From the NCBI RefSeq assembly GCF_003234565.1, contig NZ_QKTU01000002.1:310001-374000 (forward strand): DNA of 64,000 nt. Reading direction: 5' to 3'. The notes beneath the pieces were generated by a model. The model saw nothing but the letters and a program-made list of their open reading frames with translations. It had not been told where the DNA came from and searched no databases. Every line of letters begins with the position of its first letter. Position 1 is the first letter of the stretch. The position numbers were made by a program, and so were the translations under genes. This document shows, piece by piece, positions 26,117-34,883 of the stretch. This DNA comes from Curtobacterium sp. MCBD17_013 (GTDB taxonomy: Bacteria > Actinomycetota > Actinomycetes > Actinomycetales > Microbacteriaceae).

Positions 26117-26815
26117 TCACACCGTGTCGGGGAGGGTCCAGTCCATCGGCCCCGCGCCCTGTGCCTCGAGCAGCGCGTTCACGCGCGAGAACGGGCGCGA
26201 GCCGAAGAAGCCGCGTGCGGCCGACAGCGGACTCGGGTGGGCCGACGCCACCACCGGTGTGTCCCCGAGGAACGGTCGCACCGCCGCCGCCTGCGCACCC
26301 CACAGCACCGCGACCAGGGGCGCCTCGCGGGCGGCGAGCGCCCGCACGGCCTGCTCGGTCACGCGCTCCCAGCCCCGCCCGCGGTGCGACGCCGGCGCAC
26401 CGACCCCGACCGTGAGCACGCGGTTGAGGAGCAGGACGCCGCGCGACGACCAGGCTCGGAGGTCGCCGTGCACCGGCGGCTCGACGCCGAGGTCGTCCCG
26501 GAGCTCCCGGTACACGTTCGCGAGGCTCCGCGGGACCGGCCGGACGTGCGGGTCGACGGCGAACGACAGACCGATGGGGTGCCCCGGCGTCGGGTACGGG
26601 TCCTGACCGAGCACGAGCACGCGGACGTCGTCGAACGGGTCGGCGAAGGCCCGCAGGACGGACGGGCCCGCCGGCAGGTACGGACGTCCGGCGCGGACCT
26701 CCTCCCGGAGCCACGCCCCGATCGCGTGGACGTCGTCCTCCACGGGTGCGAGCGCCCGCGCCCAGCCGGGGTCGACGAGCTCGGCGAGGGGGTGCACCGC
26801 GACGCCGTCGGTCAT
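26117..26815 (-). CDS. ung: Uracil-DNA glycosylase
   Basis: Family 1 UNG, 232 residues, removes uracil from DNA in base-excision repair. Catalytic water-activating motif GQDPYP (70-75, Asp72), the LLLNRVLTV uracil pocket and the minor-groove loop HPSPLSA (193-199) are complete. ATG overlaps the stop of the S51-like gene (ATGA). Third gene of a coupled trio with a phosphoribosyltransferase, an order that makes sense as nucleobase handling only for the outer two. Confidence 0.97.
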   Translation of the reverse strand: MTDGVAVHPLAELVDPGWARALAPVEDDVHAIGAWLREEVRAGRPYLPAGPSVLRAFADPFDDVRVLVLGQDPYPTPGHPIGLSFAVDPHVRPVPRSLANVYRELRDDLGVEPPVHGDLRAWSSRGVLLLNRVLTVGVGAPASHRGRGWERVTEQAVRALAAREAPLVAVLWGAQAAAVRPFLGDTPVVASAHPSPLSAARGFFGSRPFSRVNALLEAQGAGPMDWTLPDTV

Positions 26816-27537
26816 GCGCCGATCGTCGCCACCGAGACGAACTGGTCGCCATCGCCGTCCTCCGATGCGATGACCCGCCAGACGCTGCCCGAGCCACGGA
26901 CCTCGAGCGCGCCCTCGCCGACGATGAGGACGGTGTCCTCGTCGATGGCGACACCACCCGCCACGACGCCGGCCTCGGCGGCGGCGACGAGCCGCGAGAG
27001 CGTGCCTGCCTGCGCCGCGTGGACGTCGATCGCGAGGTCGACGAGGCCGAGGCCCTCCTGCAGCGTGACCTCGTCGAGGCCCTCGCCGGTCCACTCCGGC
27101 GAGACGTCCACCCCGCCGATGCGGAACCCGCCGACGAGCGCTCGGTCCGCCGCGATCATCGCGCCCGCCGAGTACCCGAGGTACGGCAGCGAGTCGGCCA
27201 CGAGCAACCGGATCTGGTCGACGAGCGGCACCGTCGCCGTCACGTAGTCCGGCGTGCGACCACCTGCGATCACGAGGCCGTCGACGTCGTTGAGCACGCG
27301 GGTGTCGAACGTGGCGCCGGCAGCGACGACGTCGGGGAGGAGGTCGCCACCGCCCGCCTCGCCCAGCAGCGCGACCAGGGTGTCGGCCGCGTCGGGTGCG
27401 CCGACCGCGAGGACGGCGACCCGCGGCGCGGACCGGCCGACGATCGTGCCGCGCTGTGTCGCCTCGGCGAGGAACCGTCCGTACACGTCGGAGGCCTGGG
27501 TGGCGTCGGTGCCGCCACCGACCAGGTGGACGCTCAC
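26812..27537 (-). CDS. Peptidase S51 / class I glutamine amidotransferase-like protein
   Basis: A 241-residue protein of the cyanophycinase/dipeptidase E (S51) type. Nucleophile elbow GYSAGAM (121-127, Ser123), an upstream LVIAGGRTP strand and DVHAAQAG with a candidate catalytic His support this. S51 enzymes cleave Asp-X dipeptides or cyanophycin; which applies is unknown. GTG start overlaps the phosphoribosyltransferase stop (GTGA) and its stop overlaps ung. No cyanophycin synthetase is in the window. Confidence 0.8.
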   Translation of the reverse strand: MSVHLVGGGTDATQASDVYGRFLAEATQRGTIVGRSAPRVAVLAVGAPDAADTLVALLGEAGGGDLLPDVVAAGATFDTRVLNDVDGLVIAGGRTPDYVTATVPLVDQIRLLVADSLPYLGYSAGAMIAADRALVGGFRIGGVDVSPEWTGEGLDEVTLQEGLGLVDLAIDVHAAQAGTLSRLVAAAEAGVVAGGVAIDEDTVLIVGEGALEVRGSGSVWRVIASEDGDGDQFVSVATIGA

Positions 27538-28097
27538 GATTCGGCCGTCACGGGTGCGAGGGCGCTCCACGGGAACGTGATCCACCCGGAGACGCGCCGC
27601 CACACGTGGTCGGGCTCGAGGACGGTTCCGGGCTTGGAGTAGAGGCAGGCGCTCCGGACGTCCGCCCCCGCCTGCCGGACGATGTCGACGACGAGCGCGA
27701 GGGTGCGGCCGCTGTCCGACACGTCGTCGACGACGAGCACGCGCTTGCCGGCCAGGCTCGGCGCGTCGAGTGCCGGGGGCAGGACGATCGGCGCGGCGAG
27801 CCGTTGCTCGACGTCGGTGTAGAACTCGACGTTGATCGACCCGCACATCTTCGTGCCGAGGGCGTAGGCGACGGCACCGCCGATGAGGAGTCCGCCGCGG
27901 GCGACCGCGACGACGACGTCCGGCACGAACCCCGCGTCGAGGACGTCCTTGGCGAGGTGCCGCGCGGCGTCCCCGAACTCGAGCCACCCGAGCACCTCGG
28001 CGTGGGACGGGGGTGCGTCGGCACCCGCGGACGTGACGGTGGCGGGCGCCGGATCGGCGGGCGCTGCCGCGGGGACGGCGTCGGCGGGGCAGGTCAT
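27534..28097 (-). CDS. Purine-type phosphoribosyltransferase
   Basis: A 187-residue type I PRTase. The PRPP-binding signature [14 protein letters not shown] (120-133) and a [14 protein letters not shown]i loop resemble xanthine/guanine and hypoxanthine PRTases. The first 30 residues are an Ala/Pro-rich extension, unusual for the family. Base specificity is not clear. ATG lies 6 bases after TAGCGT, so the operon with the S51-like gene and ung should start leaderless here. Confidence 0.88.
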   Translation of the reverse strand: MTCPADAVPAAAPADPAPATVTSAGADAPPSHAEVLGWLEFGDAARHLAKDVLDAGFVPDVVVAVARGGLLIGGAVAYALGTKMCGSINVEFYTDVEQRLAAPIVLPPALDAPSLAGKRVLVVDDVSDSGRTLALVVDIVRQAGADVRSACLYSKPGTVLEPDHVWRRVSGWITFPWSALAPVTAES

Positions 28098-28103
28098 CCC
28101 GCC

Positions 28104-28109
28104 ACGCTA
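28104..28109 (-). promoter_or_regulatory. -10 box of the PRTase-S51-ung operon
   Basis: TAGCGT on the minus strand, exactly 6 bases before ATG 28097; no Shine-Dalgarno. Confidence 0.55.
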
Positions 28110-28131
28110 TCGCCCTCACGGTCCGCGGGCG

Positions 28132-28905
28132 CTACCGGGTGCGGAGTTCGCCCCGGGCGACCTTGTGCTGCGCGGACTGGGCGACCGGCTTGATCGTCAC
28201 GAGGTCGAGGTTGACGTGCGCGGGGAGCTCGACCGCGTGCACGATGGCGGCGGCGACGTCCTCGGCGACGAGCGGGTCGGCGACGCCCTGGTAGACGGCG
28301 TCCGCGCGGTCCTGGTCGCCGCCGAACCGCACGAGCGAGAACTCCTCGGTGCGGACCATCCCCGGGGCGATCTCGACGACCCGGATCGGCTCGCCGCTCA
28401 GCTCGAGGCGGAGGACCGCGACGAGCGCGTGCTCCGCGGCCTTCGCGGCGTTGTAGCCCGCGCCGCCCTCGTACGGCACCGTCGCCGCGGTCGACGTGAC
28501 CGTCACGACGTCCGCGCCGCCCGTGACGTCGGCCCGGGTCCGGAGGTGGGGCAGCAGCGCGCTCGTCACCTGCTTCGTGCCGATGACGTTGACCTCGAAC
28601 ATGGCACGCCAGTCGTCGACGCTCGAGGTCTCCACCGGCTCGAGCCCGAACGCGCCACCCGCGTTGTTGACGAGGGCGTCCACGCCGCCCAGCTCCCCGA
28701 CCCGTGCGGCGAGCGCCGCGACGGCCGATGCGTCGGTGACGTCGGCGACGAACGCCTCGCAGTCGGTCTCCTCGGCGAGCGCCGTCAGCCGGTCCTCGCG
28801 CCGGGCGACCGCCACGACCTCCCATCCGTGCGCGCGGAACAGGCGGACCGTCGCCGCTCCGATGCCCGAACTCGCTCCCGTGACGACCGCGCGTCGTGCT
28901 GCCAT
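28132..28905 (-). CDS. Short-chain dehydrogenase/reductase
   Basis: A 257-residue classical SDR of the YdfG type: TGASSGIG (9-16), NNAGG (80-84), Ser138, Tyr151 and Lys155 in GYNAAKAAEHAL and the PGMVRTEEFS segment typical of serine/3-hydroxy acid dehydrogenases (YdfG-like). ATG preceded by AGGAGG. Divergent from the acyltransferase gene across 111 bases. Confidence 0.93.
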   Translation of the reverse strand: MAARRAVVTGASSGIGAATVRLFRAHGWEVVAVARREDRLTALAEETDCEAFVADVTDASAVAALAARVGELGGVDALVNNAGGAFGLEPVETSSVDDWRAMFEVNVIGTKQVTSALLPHLRTRADVTGGADVVTVTSTAATVPYEGGAGYNAAKAAEHALVAVLRLELSGEPIRVVEIAPGMVRTEEFSLVRFGGDQDRADAVYQGVADPLVAEDVAAAIVHAVELPAHVNLDLVTIKPVAQSAQHKVARGELRTR

Positions 28906-29002
28906 GTGCTGTGTCCTCCTGTGCCGACTCCGGTGCCGACTCCTGTCGTCCAACGGTACCGGGGCGACCCCGAGGGGGCGGTCATCATGGTGCGCGTTCG
29001 GG

Positions 29003-29008
29003 TAGCGT
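29003..29008 (+). promoter_or_regulatory. -10 box of the acyltransferase gene
   Basis: TAGCGT ends 8 bases before ATG 29017; no Shine-Dalgarno. Confidence 0.5.
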
Positions 29009-29016
29009 GGCGGGGC

Positions 29017-30144
29017 ATGAGCACGGACGTCCTCTCGACCGCGCCCTCGGCTCCTCCGGTCGCTCCCGACGGGCCTGCACCAGCGCGGGTGCGGGTGCCG
29101 TTGTGGGACACCGCGCGGTTCCTCGCGGTGACGCTGGTCGTCATCGGGCACGCGATCCAGCGGCAGACGACCGCGAGCGACCACGCGATGGCGCTCTACA
29201 CGTTCATCTACGCGTTCCACATCCCGGCGTTCGGTGTGATCAGCGGGTACTTCTCGTCGTCCGCGACCCCGACCGCCGTGCGGATGCGACGCACGATCGC
29301 CGAGATCGTCGTGCCGTACATCGTCATGCAGACGATCTGGACGGTGGTGGAGTCGATCGTCGAGGGCCGGAAGCAGTTCAACCCGACGCAGCCGACGTGG
29401 ACGCTCTGGTTCCTGCTCGCGCTCGGGATCTTCCGACTCGTGCTCCCCTACCTGGCGCAGCTCCGGTGGCCGCTGCTGTGGACGGTCGCCGCGAGCATCG
29501 GCGTCGGGTACCTCGACAACGTCGACTCCACCCTGTCGCTGTCCCGTGCGATCGGACTCATGCCGTTCTTCGTCCTCGGCTGGCAGCTCAAGGGCTGGGG
29601 GGTGATGGACCGGTGGGCCGGCGCGCCGCGGCGGGTGGTCGTGTGGGTGCGGTCGGCCGCGGTCGTGGTGCTCGCGGCGTGGGGCTCGGCGTGCGTCGTG
29701 TTCGTCCGGCCGTTCCGCTCGTTCGAACTGCACCACTGGTTCTTCTACGACGACTCGTACTCGGGGCTCGGACAGGACGCCTGGTGGGCCGGGTTCCTGC
29801 GACTGGGGCTCATGGTGCTGGCGAGCGCCCTCACGGCGTCGTTCCTGCTGCTCGTCCCGCGGCGGCGGGTGTGGTTGTCGGCCTTCGGGCAGGCGACGAT
29901 GTACGTGTACCTGCTGCACACCTTCGTGCTCTACCCGATCCGGGAGTCCGGGGTGCTGTCGGGTCCGCACTCGGCCTGGCCGTACCTGCTGCTCATGGTG
30001 GCGCTCGCGATCACGGTGGCCGTGCTGCTCGCGACGCCACCGGTCCGGGCCGCGACCCGGTGGCTGCTCGAGCCGCGGGTGCCGCTGCTGTTCCGGCGCG
30101 ACCCGGACCAGGAGCCGACGTCGGAGGCGACGCGCGCCTCCTGA
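29017..30144 (+). CDS. Acyltransferase family 3 membrane protein
   Basis: A 375-residue integral membrane protein with about ten membrane segments. The first one ends VTLVVIGHAIQRQT, where the conserved histidine sits, after an N-terminal WDTARFLAV, as in the OafA/WcaH acyltransferase-3 family that O-acetylates cell-surface sugars. FWFLLALGIFRL-type and PFFVLGWQLK motifs agree. A charged cytoplasmic tail ends the protein. The stop codon lies inside the first unit of a 19-base tandem repeat. Target sugar unknown. Confidence 0.85.
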   Translation: MSTDVLSTAPSAPPVAPDGPAPARVRVPLWDTARFLAVTLVVIGHAIQRQTTASDHAMALYTFIYAFHIPAFGVISGYFSSSATPTAVRMRRTIAEIVVPYIVMQTIWTVVESIVEGRKQFNPTQPTWTLWFLLALGIFRLVLPYLAQLRWPLLWTVAASIGVGYLDNVDSTLSLSRAIGLMPFFVLGWQLKGWGVMDRWAGAPRRVVVWVRSAAVVVLAAWGSACVVFVRPFRSFELHHWFFYDDSYSGLGQDAWWAGFLRLGLMVLASALTASFLLLVPRRRVWLSAFGQATMYVYLLHTFVLYPIRESGVLSGPHSAWPYLLLMVALAITVAVLLATPPVRAATRWLLEPRVPLLFRRDPDQEPTSEATRAS

Positions 30145-30180
30145 CCCGACCCGCGCCTCCCGACCCGACCCGCGCTCCCC
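30134..30180. repeat. Two-and-a-half copy 19-base tandem repeat at a gene end
   Basis: GCGCCTCCTGACCCGACCC (30134-30152) is followed directly by a copy with one change (CGA for TGA, 30153-30171) and a partial third unit. The TGA in the first unit is the stop of the acyltransferase gene. A GCTCC/GGAGC hairpin around 30174-30185 may terminate the transcript. Confidence 0.85.
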
Positions 30181-30213
30181 GGAGCGGGTCGCCGACGAGT
30201 CCCGACGCCGCCG

Positions 30214-30222
30214 TGTTACGCG
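30214..30222 (-). promoter_or_regulatory. Motif CGCGTAACA upstream of metY (shared with metX)
   Basis: Reads CGCGTAACA on the minus strand, 15 bases above the metY -35. The same 9-mer occurs at 33463-33471 before metX, in the other orientation relative to the gene. Candidate site for a methionine regulator. Confidence 0.35.
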
Positions 30223-30237
30223 CGCTGACGCCCGACG

Positions 30238-30266
30238 TTGCCGCGGGTGGAGGGCGGTCCTAGCCT
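30238..30266 (+). promoter_or_regulatory. metY promoter
   Basis: TTGCCG (30238-30243), 17-base spacer and TAGCCT (30261-30266), the best -35/-10 pair seen in the window. It leaves a leader of about 65 bases before ATG 30338. No SAM riboswitch fold could be recognised in it. Confidence 0.6.
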
Positions 30267-30337
30267 GGCCGGACCGCGAGGGTGCGCCGTCCCTCCCGAC
30301 GTCACCACGGCGCGTGCGGACTGCGAGGACGGACACC

Positions 30338-31672
30338 ATGACCGAGACCACCGACCCGACGACCTGGCGTTTCGAGACGACGCAGGTGCACGCGGGTGCC
30401 CGACCGGACCCGACGACGGGGGCGCGCGCGACGCCGATCTACAAGACGACGTCGTACGTCTTCGAGAGCTCGGACCACGCCCGCGACCTGTTCGCCCTGG
30501 CCGCGCCGGGCAACATCTACTCGCGGATCATGAACCCGACGAACGACGTCGTCGAGCAGCGCATCGCGGCGCTCGAGGGTGGTACGGGCGCCCTGCTCGT
30601 GTCCTCCGGGCAGGCGGCCGAGACGTACGCCGTGCTCAACATCGCGGGCGCCGGCGACCACATCGTGTCCTCGTCGTCGATCTACGGCGGCACGTACAAC
30701 CTGTTCAAGTACACGCTCGCCAAGCTCGGCATCGAGACGACGTTCGTCGAGGACCAGGACGACCCGGACGAGTGGCGCCGGGCCGTGCGGCCGAACACGA
30801 AGCTCTTCTTCGCCGAGACGATCGGCAACCCGAAGATCAACGTGCTCGACATCGCGACGGTGTCCGGCGTCGCCCACGACGCCGGTGTGCCCCTCATCGT
30901 CGACAACACCATCGCGACGCCGTACCTCATCCGTCCGTTCGAGCACGGCGCCGACATCGTGGTGCACTCGGCGACGAAGTTCCTCGGCGGCCACGGCACC
31001 GTGATCGGCGGCGTGCTCGTGGACGGCGGCCGGTTCCCGTGGTCACAGCACGCCGAGCGGTTCCCGGAGCTGAACCAGCCCGACCCGTCATACCACGGCG
31101 CCGTGTTCACGCAGGCGGTCGGCGACGGCCTCGCGTACGTCGTCAAGGCGCGGGTGCAGCTCCTCCGCGACCTCGGTGCTTCGAACTCGCCGGACACCGC
31201 GTTCGCGCTGCTCCAGGGCATCGAGACGCTGAGCCTGCGGATCGAGCGGCACGTGCAGAACGCGCAGGAGATCGCGGAGTGGCTCGACCGTCACCCGGAC
31301 GTGGCGACGGTCGCGTACGCCGGACTGCCGACGAGCCCCTGGTACGCCGCGGCCACGAAGTACGCCCCGAAGGGCGTCGGCGCGGTGCTGTCGTTCGAGC
31401 TCAAGGGCGGCGTCGACGCCGGCCGGGCGTTGGTCGACAACCTGTCGCTGTTCAGTCACCTGGCGAACATCGGTGACGTGCGGTCCCTCGTGATCCACCC
31501 GGCGTCGACGACGCACTCGCAGCTCACGCCCGAGCAGCAGCTCACCACGGGCGTGACGCCGGGTCTCGTCCGCCTGTCGGTGGGCATCGAGAACGTCGCG
31601 GACCTCATCGCCGACCTGGAGGCCGGGCTCGCCGCCGCGCGTCGGGTCGCCGAGGCGGGCCTCACCGCCTGA
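30338..31672 (+). CDS. metY: O-acetylhomoserine sulfhydrylase (bifunctional OAH/OAS aminocarboxypropyltransferase)
   Basis: PLP enzyme turning O-acetylhomoserine and sulfide into homocysteine. The 444 residues show the Cys/Met metabolism fold: YSRIMNPTNDVVEQRIAALE, SSGQAAETYAVL, IVDNTIATPYLIRP and the PLP lysine K214 in HSATKFLGGHG. GAGGACGGA precedes the ATG at 30338. It works directly after metX, which is encoded 2 kb downstream with an SDR pair between them on the other strand. A paralogue lies at 62183. Confidence 0.96.
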   Translation: MTETTDPTTWRFETTQVHAGARPDPTTGARATPIYKTTSYVFESSDHARDLFALAAPGNIYSRIMNPTNDVVEQRIAALEGGTGALLVSSGQAAETYAVLNIAGAGDHIVSSSSIYGGTYNLFKYTLAKLGIETTFVEDQDDPDEWRRAVRPNTKLFFAETIGNPKINVLDIATVSGVAHDAGVPLIVDNTIATPYLIRPFEHGADIVVHSATKFLGGHGTVIGGVLVDGGRFPWSQHAERFPELNQPDPSYHGAVFTQAVGDGLAYVVKARVQLLRDLGASNSPDTAFALLQGIETLSLRIERHVQNAQEIAEWLDRHPDVATVAYAGLPTSPWYAAATKYAPKGVGAVLSFELKGGVDAGRALVDNLSLFSHLANIGDVRSLVIHPASTTHSQLTPEQQLTTGVTPGLVRLSVGIENVADLIADLEAGLAAARRVAEAGLTA

Positions 31673-31704
31673 CGACCGACCGGGCCCGGCTCGACGCCCT
31701 CCCG

Positions 31705-31764
31705 CCGAGATCGCGCAACACGCCGCTTCGACCGCTGTGACAACGGCGTGTTCTGCGATCTCGG
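31705..31764. repeat. Long imperfect inverted repeat (intergenic palindromic element)
   Basis: Arms at 31705-31725 and 31744-31764 pair at 19 of 21 positions (outer part CCGAGATCGC) around an 18-base loop. It follows metY by 32 bases. A related element lies at 58801-58850. It could act as a terminator or be a member of a dispersed repeat family. Confidence 0.75.
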
Positions 31765-31766
31765 CT

Positions 31767-31882
31767 GAGGAGGGCGAGCGGCGGCGGCCCGGCCGAGGAG
31801 GGCGAGCGGCGGCGGCCCCCGGCCGACGAGGGCGAGCGGCGGCGGCCCCGGCCGACGAGGGCTAGCGGCGGCGGCCCCGGCC
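31767..31882. repeat. Tandem array, four copies of a 28-30 base unit
   Basis: Units start at 31767, 31795, 31825 and 31854, each built on GAnGAGGGCGAGCGGCGGCG plus a C/G tail. In the last unit a single G-to-T change makes CTA, the TAG stop of the minus-strand gene ending at 31862; the other three units have CGA there. Confidence 0.85.
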
Positions 31883-32278
31883 GACGAGGAGCGCCTCGGC
31901 GACGCCGAGCCCCACCGCGATCACGAGCTGGGACGCGCCGAGGCGTCGCCACCGACCGCCGACGAGCAGCAGCGGCAGCATCGAGACCGCGTGGGTCGCA
32001 TCGACCACGGCGGCGACCGTGTGCGCGTCGGGGGTGTCGACCCGGCGCAGCACCACGGCCTCGACGAGTTGCCGCAGCCCGAGCACCCGGTGGAACGCGG
32101 CGACCCCGCCCCGACGCGCACCCGTTGCCCGGTTGGGTGCACCTCCTCGCGCCGCGAGGAGGTGCAGGACGCCCAGGCCGCCCCGCATCACCTCCACCGC
32201 GGCGGCGGAACCGGGCCGTGCGGACGGGTGCCGGGCCTCCCGACCGGTGCGGCGCCCGGGTGCTGCACCGAGACTCAT
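31862..32278 (-). CDS. Small predicted membrane protein (138 aa)
   Basis: Not recognised. Begins with a basic Arg/Ala/Gly-rich stretch, then three hydrophobic segments (VEVMRGGLGVLHLLAA, VVDATHAVSMLPLLLVGG and LVIAVGLGVAEALLVG) of a small membrane protein resembling DUF4267-like actinobacterial proteins only in general pattern. ATG overlaps the SDR stop (ATGA), so it is the second gene of that operon. Its C-terminus GRGRRR and stop are encoded in a tandem repeat unit. Confidence 0.6.
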   Translation of the reverse strand: MSLGAAPGRRTGREARHPSARPGSAAAVEVMRGGLGVLHLLAARGGAPNRATGARRGGVAAFHRVLGLRQLVEAVVLRRVDTPDAHTVAAVVDATHAVSMLPLLLVGGRWRRLGASQLVIAVGLGVAEALLVGRGRRR

Positions 32279-33282
32279 CGGCCGCGACCCACGGAACGGG
32301 TGGCGGTGGCGACGACGCCGGCCACGCCGATCGCGCCCGCGAGGATCGCGGACCCGAGGCGGCGGTGCTCGACGAACCAGGTCTGCGGCGACCACGCGTG
32401 GGCGGTGTCGTCGAAGATCCCGTGCGCACCGTGGTCCCCCGGCACCGGCTCGTAGAGGTTGTCGGGCAGCATCGGCTCGTCCTTCTGTGGCGCCTGCTGG
32501 CCGTCGACGAGCGTGCGGGCGGCGTACCAGTCCGCGAACCGGCCGCTGATCCGGTTCCCGATGATCGTGTAGACGGTCGACTCTCCGACCCACGTCCGCG
32601 GGCGTGGCCGCTCGGCGACCGTCGCGATGGCGCGGGCCCCGACCTCGGGCTGGTAGATCGGCGCCACGGGCTGCGGGTGGTGTGGCAACTTCGACTTCAC
32701 CCAGTTGAACTGGATCGTGTTGAGCGCGGGCATGTCGACCCGCGAGACCGTGACGTTGCTGCCCTCGTTGCGCAGCTCGCTGACGACCGACTCGGTGAAC
32801 CCGACGATCGCGTGCTTCGCGCCGCAGTACGCCGCTTGCAGTGGGATCCCGCGGAACCCGAGCGCGGAGCCGACCTGGATCACCTGTCCGCGGTCCCGCG
32901 GCCGCATGTGACGCAGTGCGGCACGGGTCCCGTTGACGAACCCGAAGTACGTCACCTGGTTCGCCCGCGCGAAGTCGTCCGGGTCGGTGTCCATGAACGA
33001 GCCGAACACGCCGACCATGACCCCGTTGACCCACAGGTCGATCGGCCCGAGCTCGGCCTCGACGCGGTCGGCGGCGGCCTCGACGGCCTCGCGATCCGCG
33101 ACGTCCGCGACGAGCGCGAGGCCGCGCCTCCCGGCTCGCCGCACCTCGGCGACCGCCGCGTCGACGCCCTCCTGCCCGCGGGCGAGGACGGCGACGTCCC
33201 AGCCCCGTGCGGCGAGTTCCCGCACCGTCGCCCGGCCGAGTCCGGCCGAGCCTCCCGTCACCACGGCGATCCCACGAGCCAT
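32275..33282 (-). CDS. SDR family oxidoreductase with C-terminal membrane-associated extension
   Basis: A 335-residue SDR. TGGSAGLG (9-16), the active-site Ser, Tyr and Lys in QVGSALGFRG and AAYCGAKHA, with NGVM where classical SDRs have NNAG. About 100 residues extend past the SDR core, containing a linker (GQQAPQKDEPMLPDNLYEPV) and a late hydrophobic stretch LGSAILAGAIGVAGVVAT. This long SDR type is common in bacteria but its substrate is unknown. AGGAGG before ATG 33282; a small membrane protein gene overlaps its end. Confidence 0.87.
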   Translation of the reverse strand: MARGIAVVTGGSAGLGRATVRELAARGWDVAVLARGQEGVDAAVAEVRRAGRRGLALVADVADREAVEAAADRVEAELGPIDLWVNGVMVGVFGSFMDTDPDDFARANQVTYFGFVNGTRAALRHMRPRDRGQVIQVGSALGFRGIPLQAAYCGAKHAIVGFTESVVSELRNEGSNVTVSRVDMPALNTIQFNWVKSKLPHHPQPVAPIYQPEVGARAIATVAERPRPRTWVGESTVYTIIGNRISGRFADWYAARTLVDGQQAPQKDEPMLPDNLYEPVPGDHGAHGIFDDTAHAWSPQTWFVEHRRLGSAILAGAIGVAGVVATATRSVGRGR

Positions 33283-33462
33283 CCGGTCCTCCTCGCGTCC
33301 TGCCGTCGCCCGAGCGGCGCGGCCCTCCACGTCTACCGGACGGCCGTCGGCGGCGCTCAGCGAGCGTGGGGCGGCGCACGTCCGATCGCCCCGCTCCCTC
33401 AGACGGACGTGGATCCCGGCCGGGTCCGGCCGGGAGGCCCGGAGCCCGCCCGCCACGCCCCT

Positions 33463-33471
33463 CGCGTAACA
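33463..33471 (+). promoter_or_regulatory. Motif CGCGTAACA upstream of metX (shared with metY)
   Basis: Same 9-mer as at 30214-30222 on the other strand. It lies 42 bases before ATG 33514 in a 231-base divergent gap that is otherwise featureless apart from GC-rich inverted repeats. Confidence 0.35.
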
Positions 33472-33513
33472 AAGCACCCACGCCGTCCGCGACCCCGGGA
33501 GAATGGGCGGACG

Positions 33514-34734
33514 ATGGACTGGCAGACGACCCCGGAGGACTCGGTCCCCTCGACCCTGGTCCCCGGTCCCGCCCTGCTCGGTGGCGGCCTCGGGATCGTC
33601 GGCAAGCCACCGGTGACGGGCGCCTGGCGACCCGGCGACCCGGCGGGCTCCCGCCGGTTCCTGGACCTCGGCGCCGTGACCGTCCGCGGCGGGGTGCTCC
33701 CGTCGACCCGCGTCGCCTACGAGACCTGGGGCGAACTCGACGCCGAGCGCTCGAACGCCGTGCTCGTGTTCCACGCGCTCACCGGCGACTCGCACGTCAC
33801 CGGCCCGGCGGGGCCCGGACACCGGACGGCCGGCTGGTGGGAGGACGTCGTCGGCCCCGGTCGGGCGATCGACATCGACCGGTGGTTCGTCGTCGCGCCG
33901 AACATGCTCGGCGGCTGCCAGGGCACGACGGGGCCGTCCGCACTCGCCCCCGACGGCGTCGAGTGGGGGTCGCGGTTCCCGTTCCTCACCGTCCGCGACC
34001 AGGTGGGCGTCCAGGCGCGCCTGGCGGACCATCTGGGCATCGACCGGTTCGCGGCGGTCGTCGGCGGTTCGATGGGCGGCATGCACGCCCTCGAGTTCGC
34101 CGTGACGTACCCGGAGCGGGTCGAGCGGCTGGCGGTGCTGTCGGCACCGGCGCAGACCACGGCGGACCAGATCGCGGGGAACTCCCTGCAGCGCGCCGCG
34201 ATCCAGATGGACCCCGGGTATGCCGGCGGCGACTACTTCGACGCCGAACCCGGCGACGGCCCGCACCGCGGCCTCGCGCTCGCCCGCCGGATGGCGCTCC
34301 TGACCTACCGCGCTCGCGACGAGCTCAACGGGCGGTTCGCCCGGAGCTGGCAGAGCGATGTGTCGCCGCTCGGCGACGACGGACGGTTCTCGGTCGAGAG
34401 CTACCTCGACTTCCACGGGAACAAGTTCACCCGCCGGTTCGACGCCGACTCGTACCTGACGCTCCTGCACGCGATGGACTCCCACGACGTCGGGACCGGC
34501 CGAGGCGGCGTCGTCCCGGCACTCGGGCGGGTCCGTGCCCGCACCCTCGTCGTCGGGATCACGAGCGACCGCTTGTTCCCCCTCGAGGACCAGGACCGCA
34601 TCGCCGCGGGCATCCCGGACACCCTCGACGGCGACCGCGCGACGGTCATCGCGAGCGCGTACGGACACGACGGCTTCCTCATCGAGCACGAGGCCGTGGG
34701 GCGACACCTCCGGCGGCTGCTGCACGACGCGTGA
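33514..34734 (+). CDS. metX: Homoserine O-acetyltransferase
   Basis: Alpha/beta-hydrolase-fold acetyltransferase making O-acetylhomoserine from homoserine and acetyl-CoA, first committed step to methionine. The 406 residues show NAVLVFHALTGDSHV, the VVAPNMLGGCQGTTGP loop, nucleophile Ser186 in VGGSMGGMHALE, an acid in GITSDRLFP and the histidine in AYGHDGFLIEH. ATG 33514 is chosen over an out-of-frame ATG at 33503. Its product is the substrate of metY at 30.3 kb and possibly of the paralogue at 62.2 kb. Confidence 0.96.
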   Translation: MDWQTTPEDSVPSTLVPGPALLGGGLGIVGKPPVTGAWRPGDPAGSRRFLDLGAVTVRGGVLPSTRVAYETWGELDAERSNAVLVFHALTGDSHVTGPAGPGHRTAGWWEDVVGPGRAIDIDRWFVVAPNMLGGCQGTTGPSALAPDGVEWGSRFPFLTVRDQVGVQARLADHLGIDRFAAVVGGSMGGMHALEFAVTYPERVERLAVLSAPAQTTADQIAGNSLQRAAIQMDPGYAGGDYFDAEPGDGPHRGLALARRMALLTYRARDELNGRFARSWQSDVSPLGDDGRFSVESYLDFHGNKFTRRFDADSYLTLLHAMDSHDVGTGRGGVVPALGRVRARTLVVGITSDRLFPLEDQDRIAAGIPDTLDGDRATVIASAYGHDGFLIEHEAVGRHLRRLLHDA

Positions 34735-34883
34735 CCGCGGCGATCGTTCGCTGGTGATAACGATTCAGCACCAGACCGGGGACCCGGACCGTGCCGGATC
34801 CCCTCGAACGGGTGCCGTCTGTGCGAGCATGGTCGAACGCGAAGGAACCACCTCGCGGATCCGTTTCCCCCTGCAGGACATCG

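Noticed and set aside
30267..30337. SAM riboswitch in the metY leader (and in the 33283-33513 gap before metX)
   Set aside because: None of the conserved SAM-I, SAM-II or SAM-IV cores could be recognised by eye. A covariance-model search would decide.
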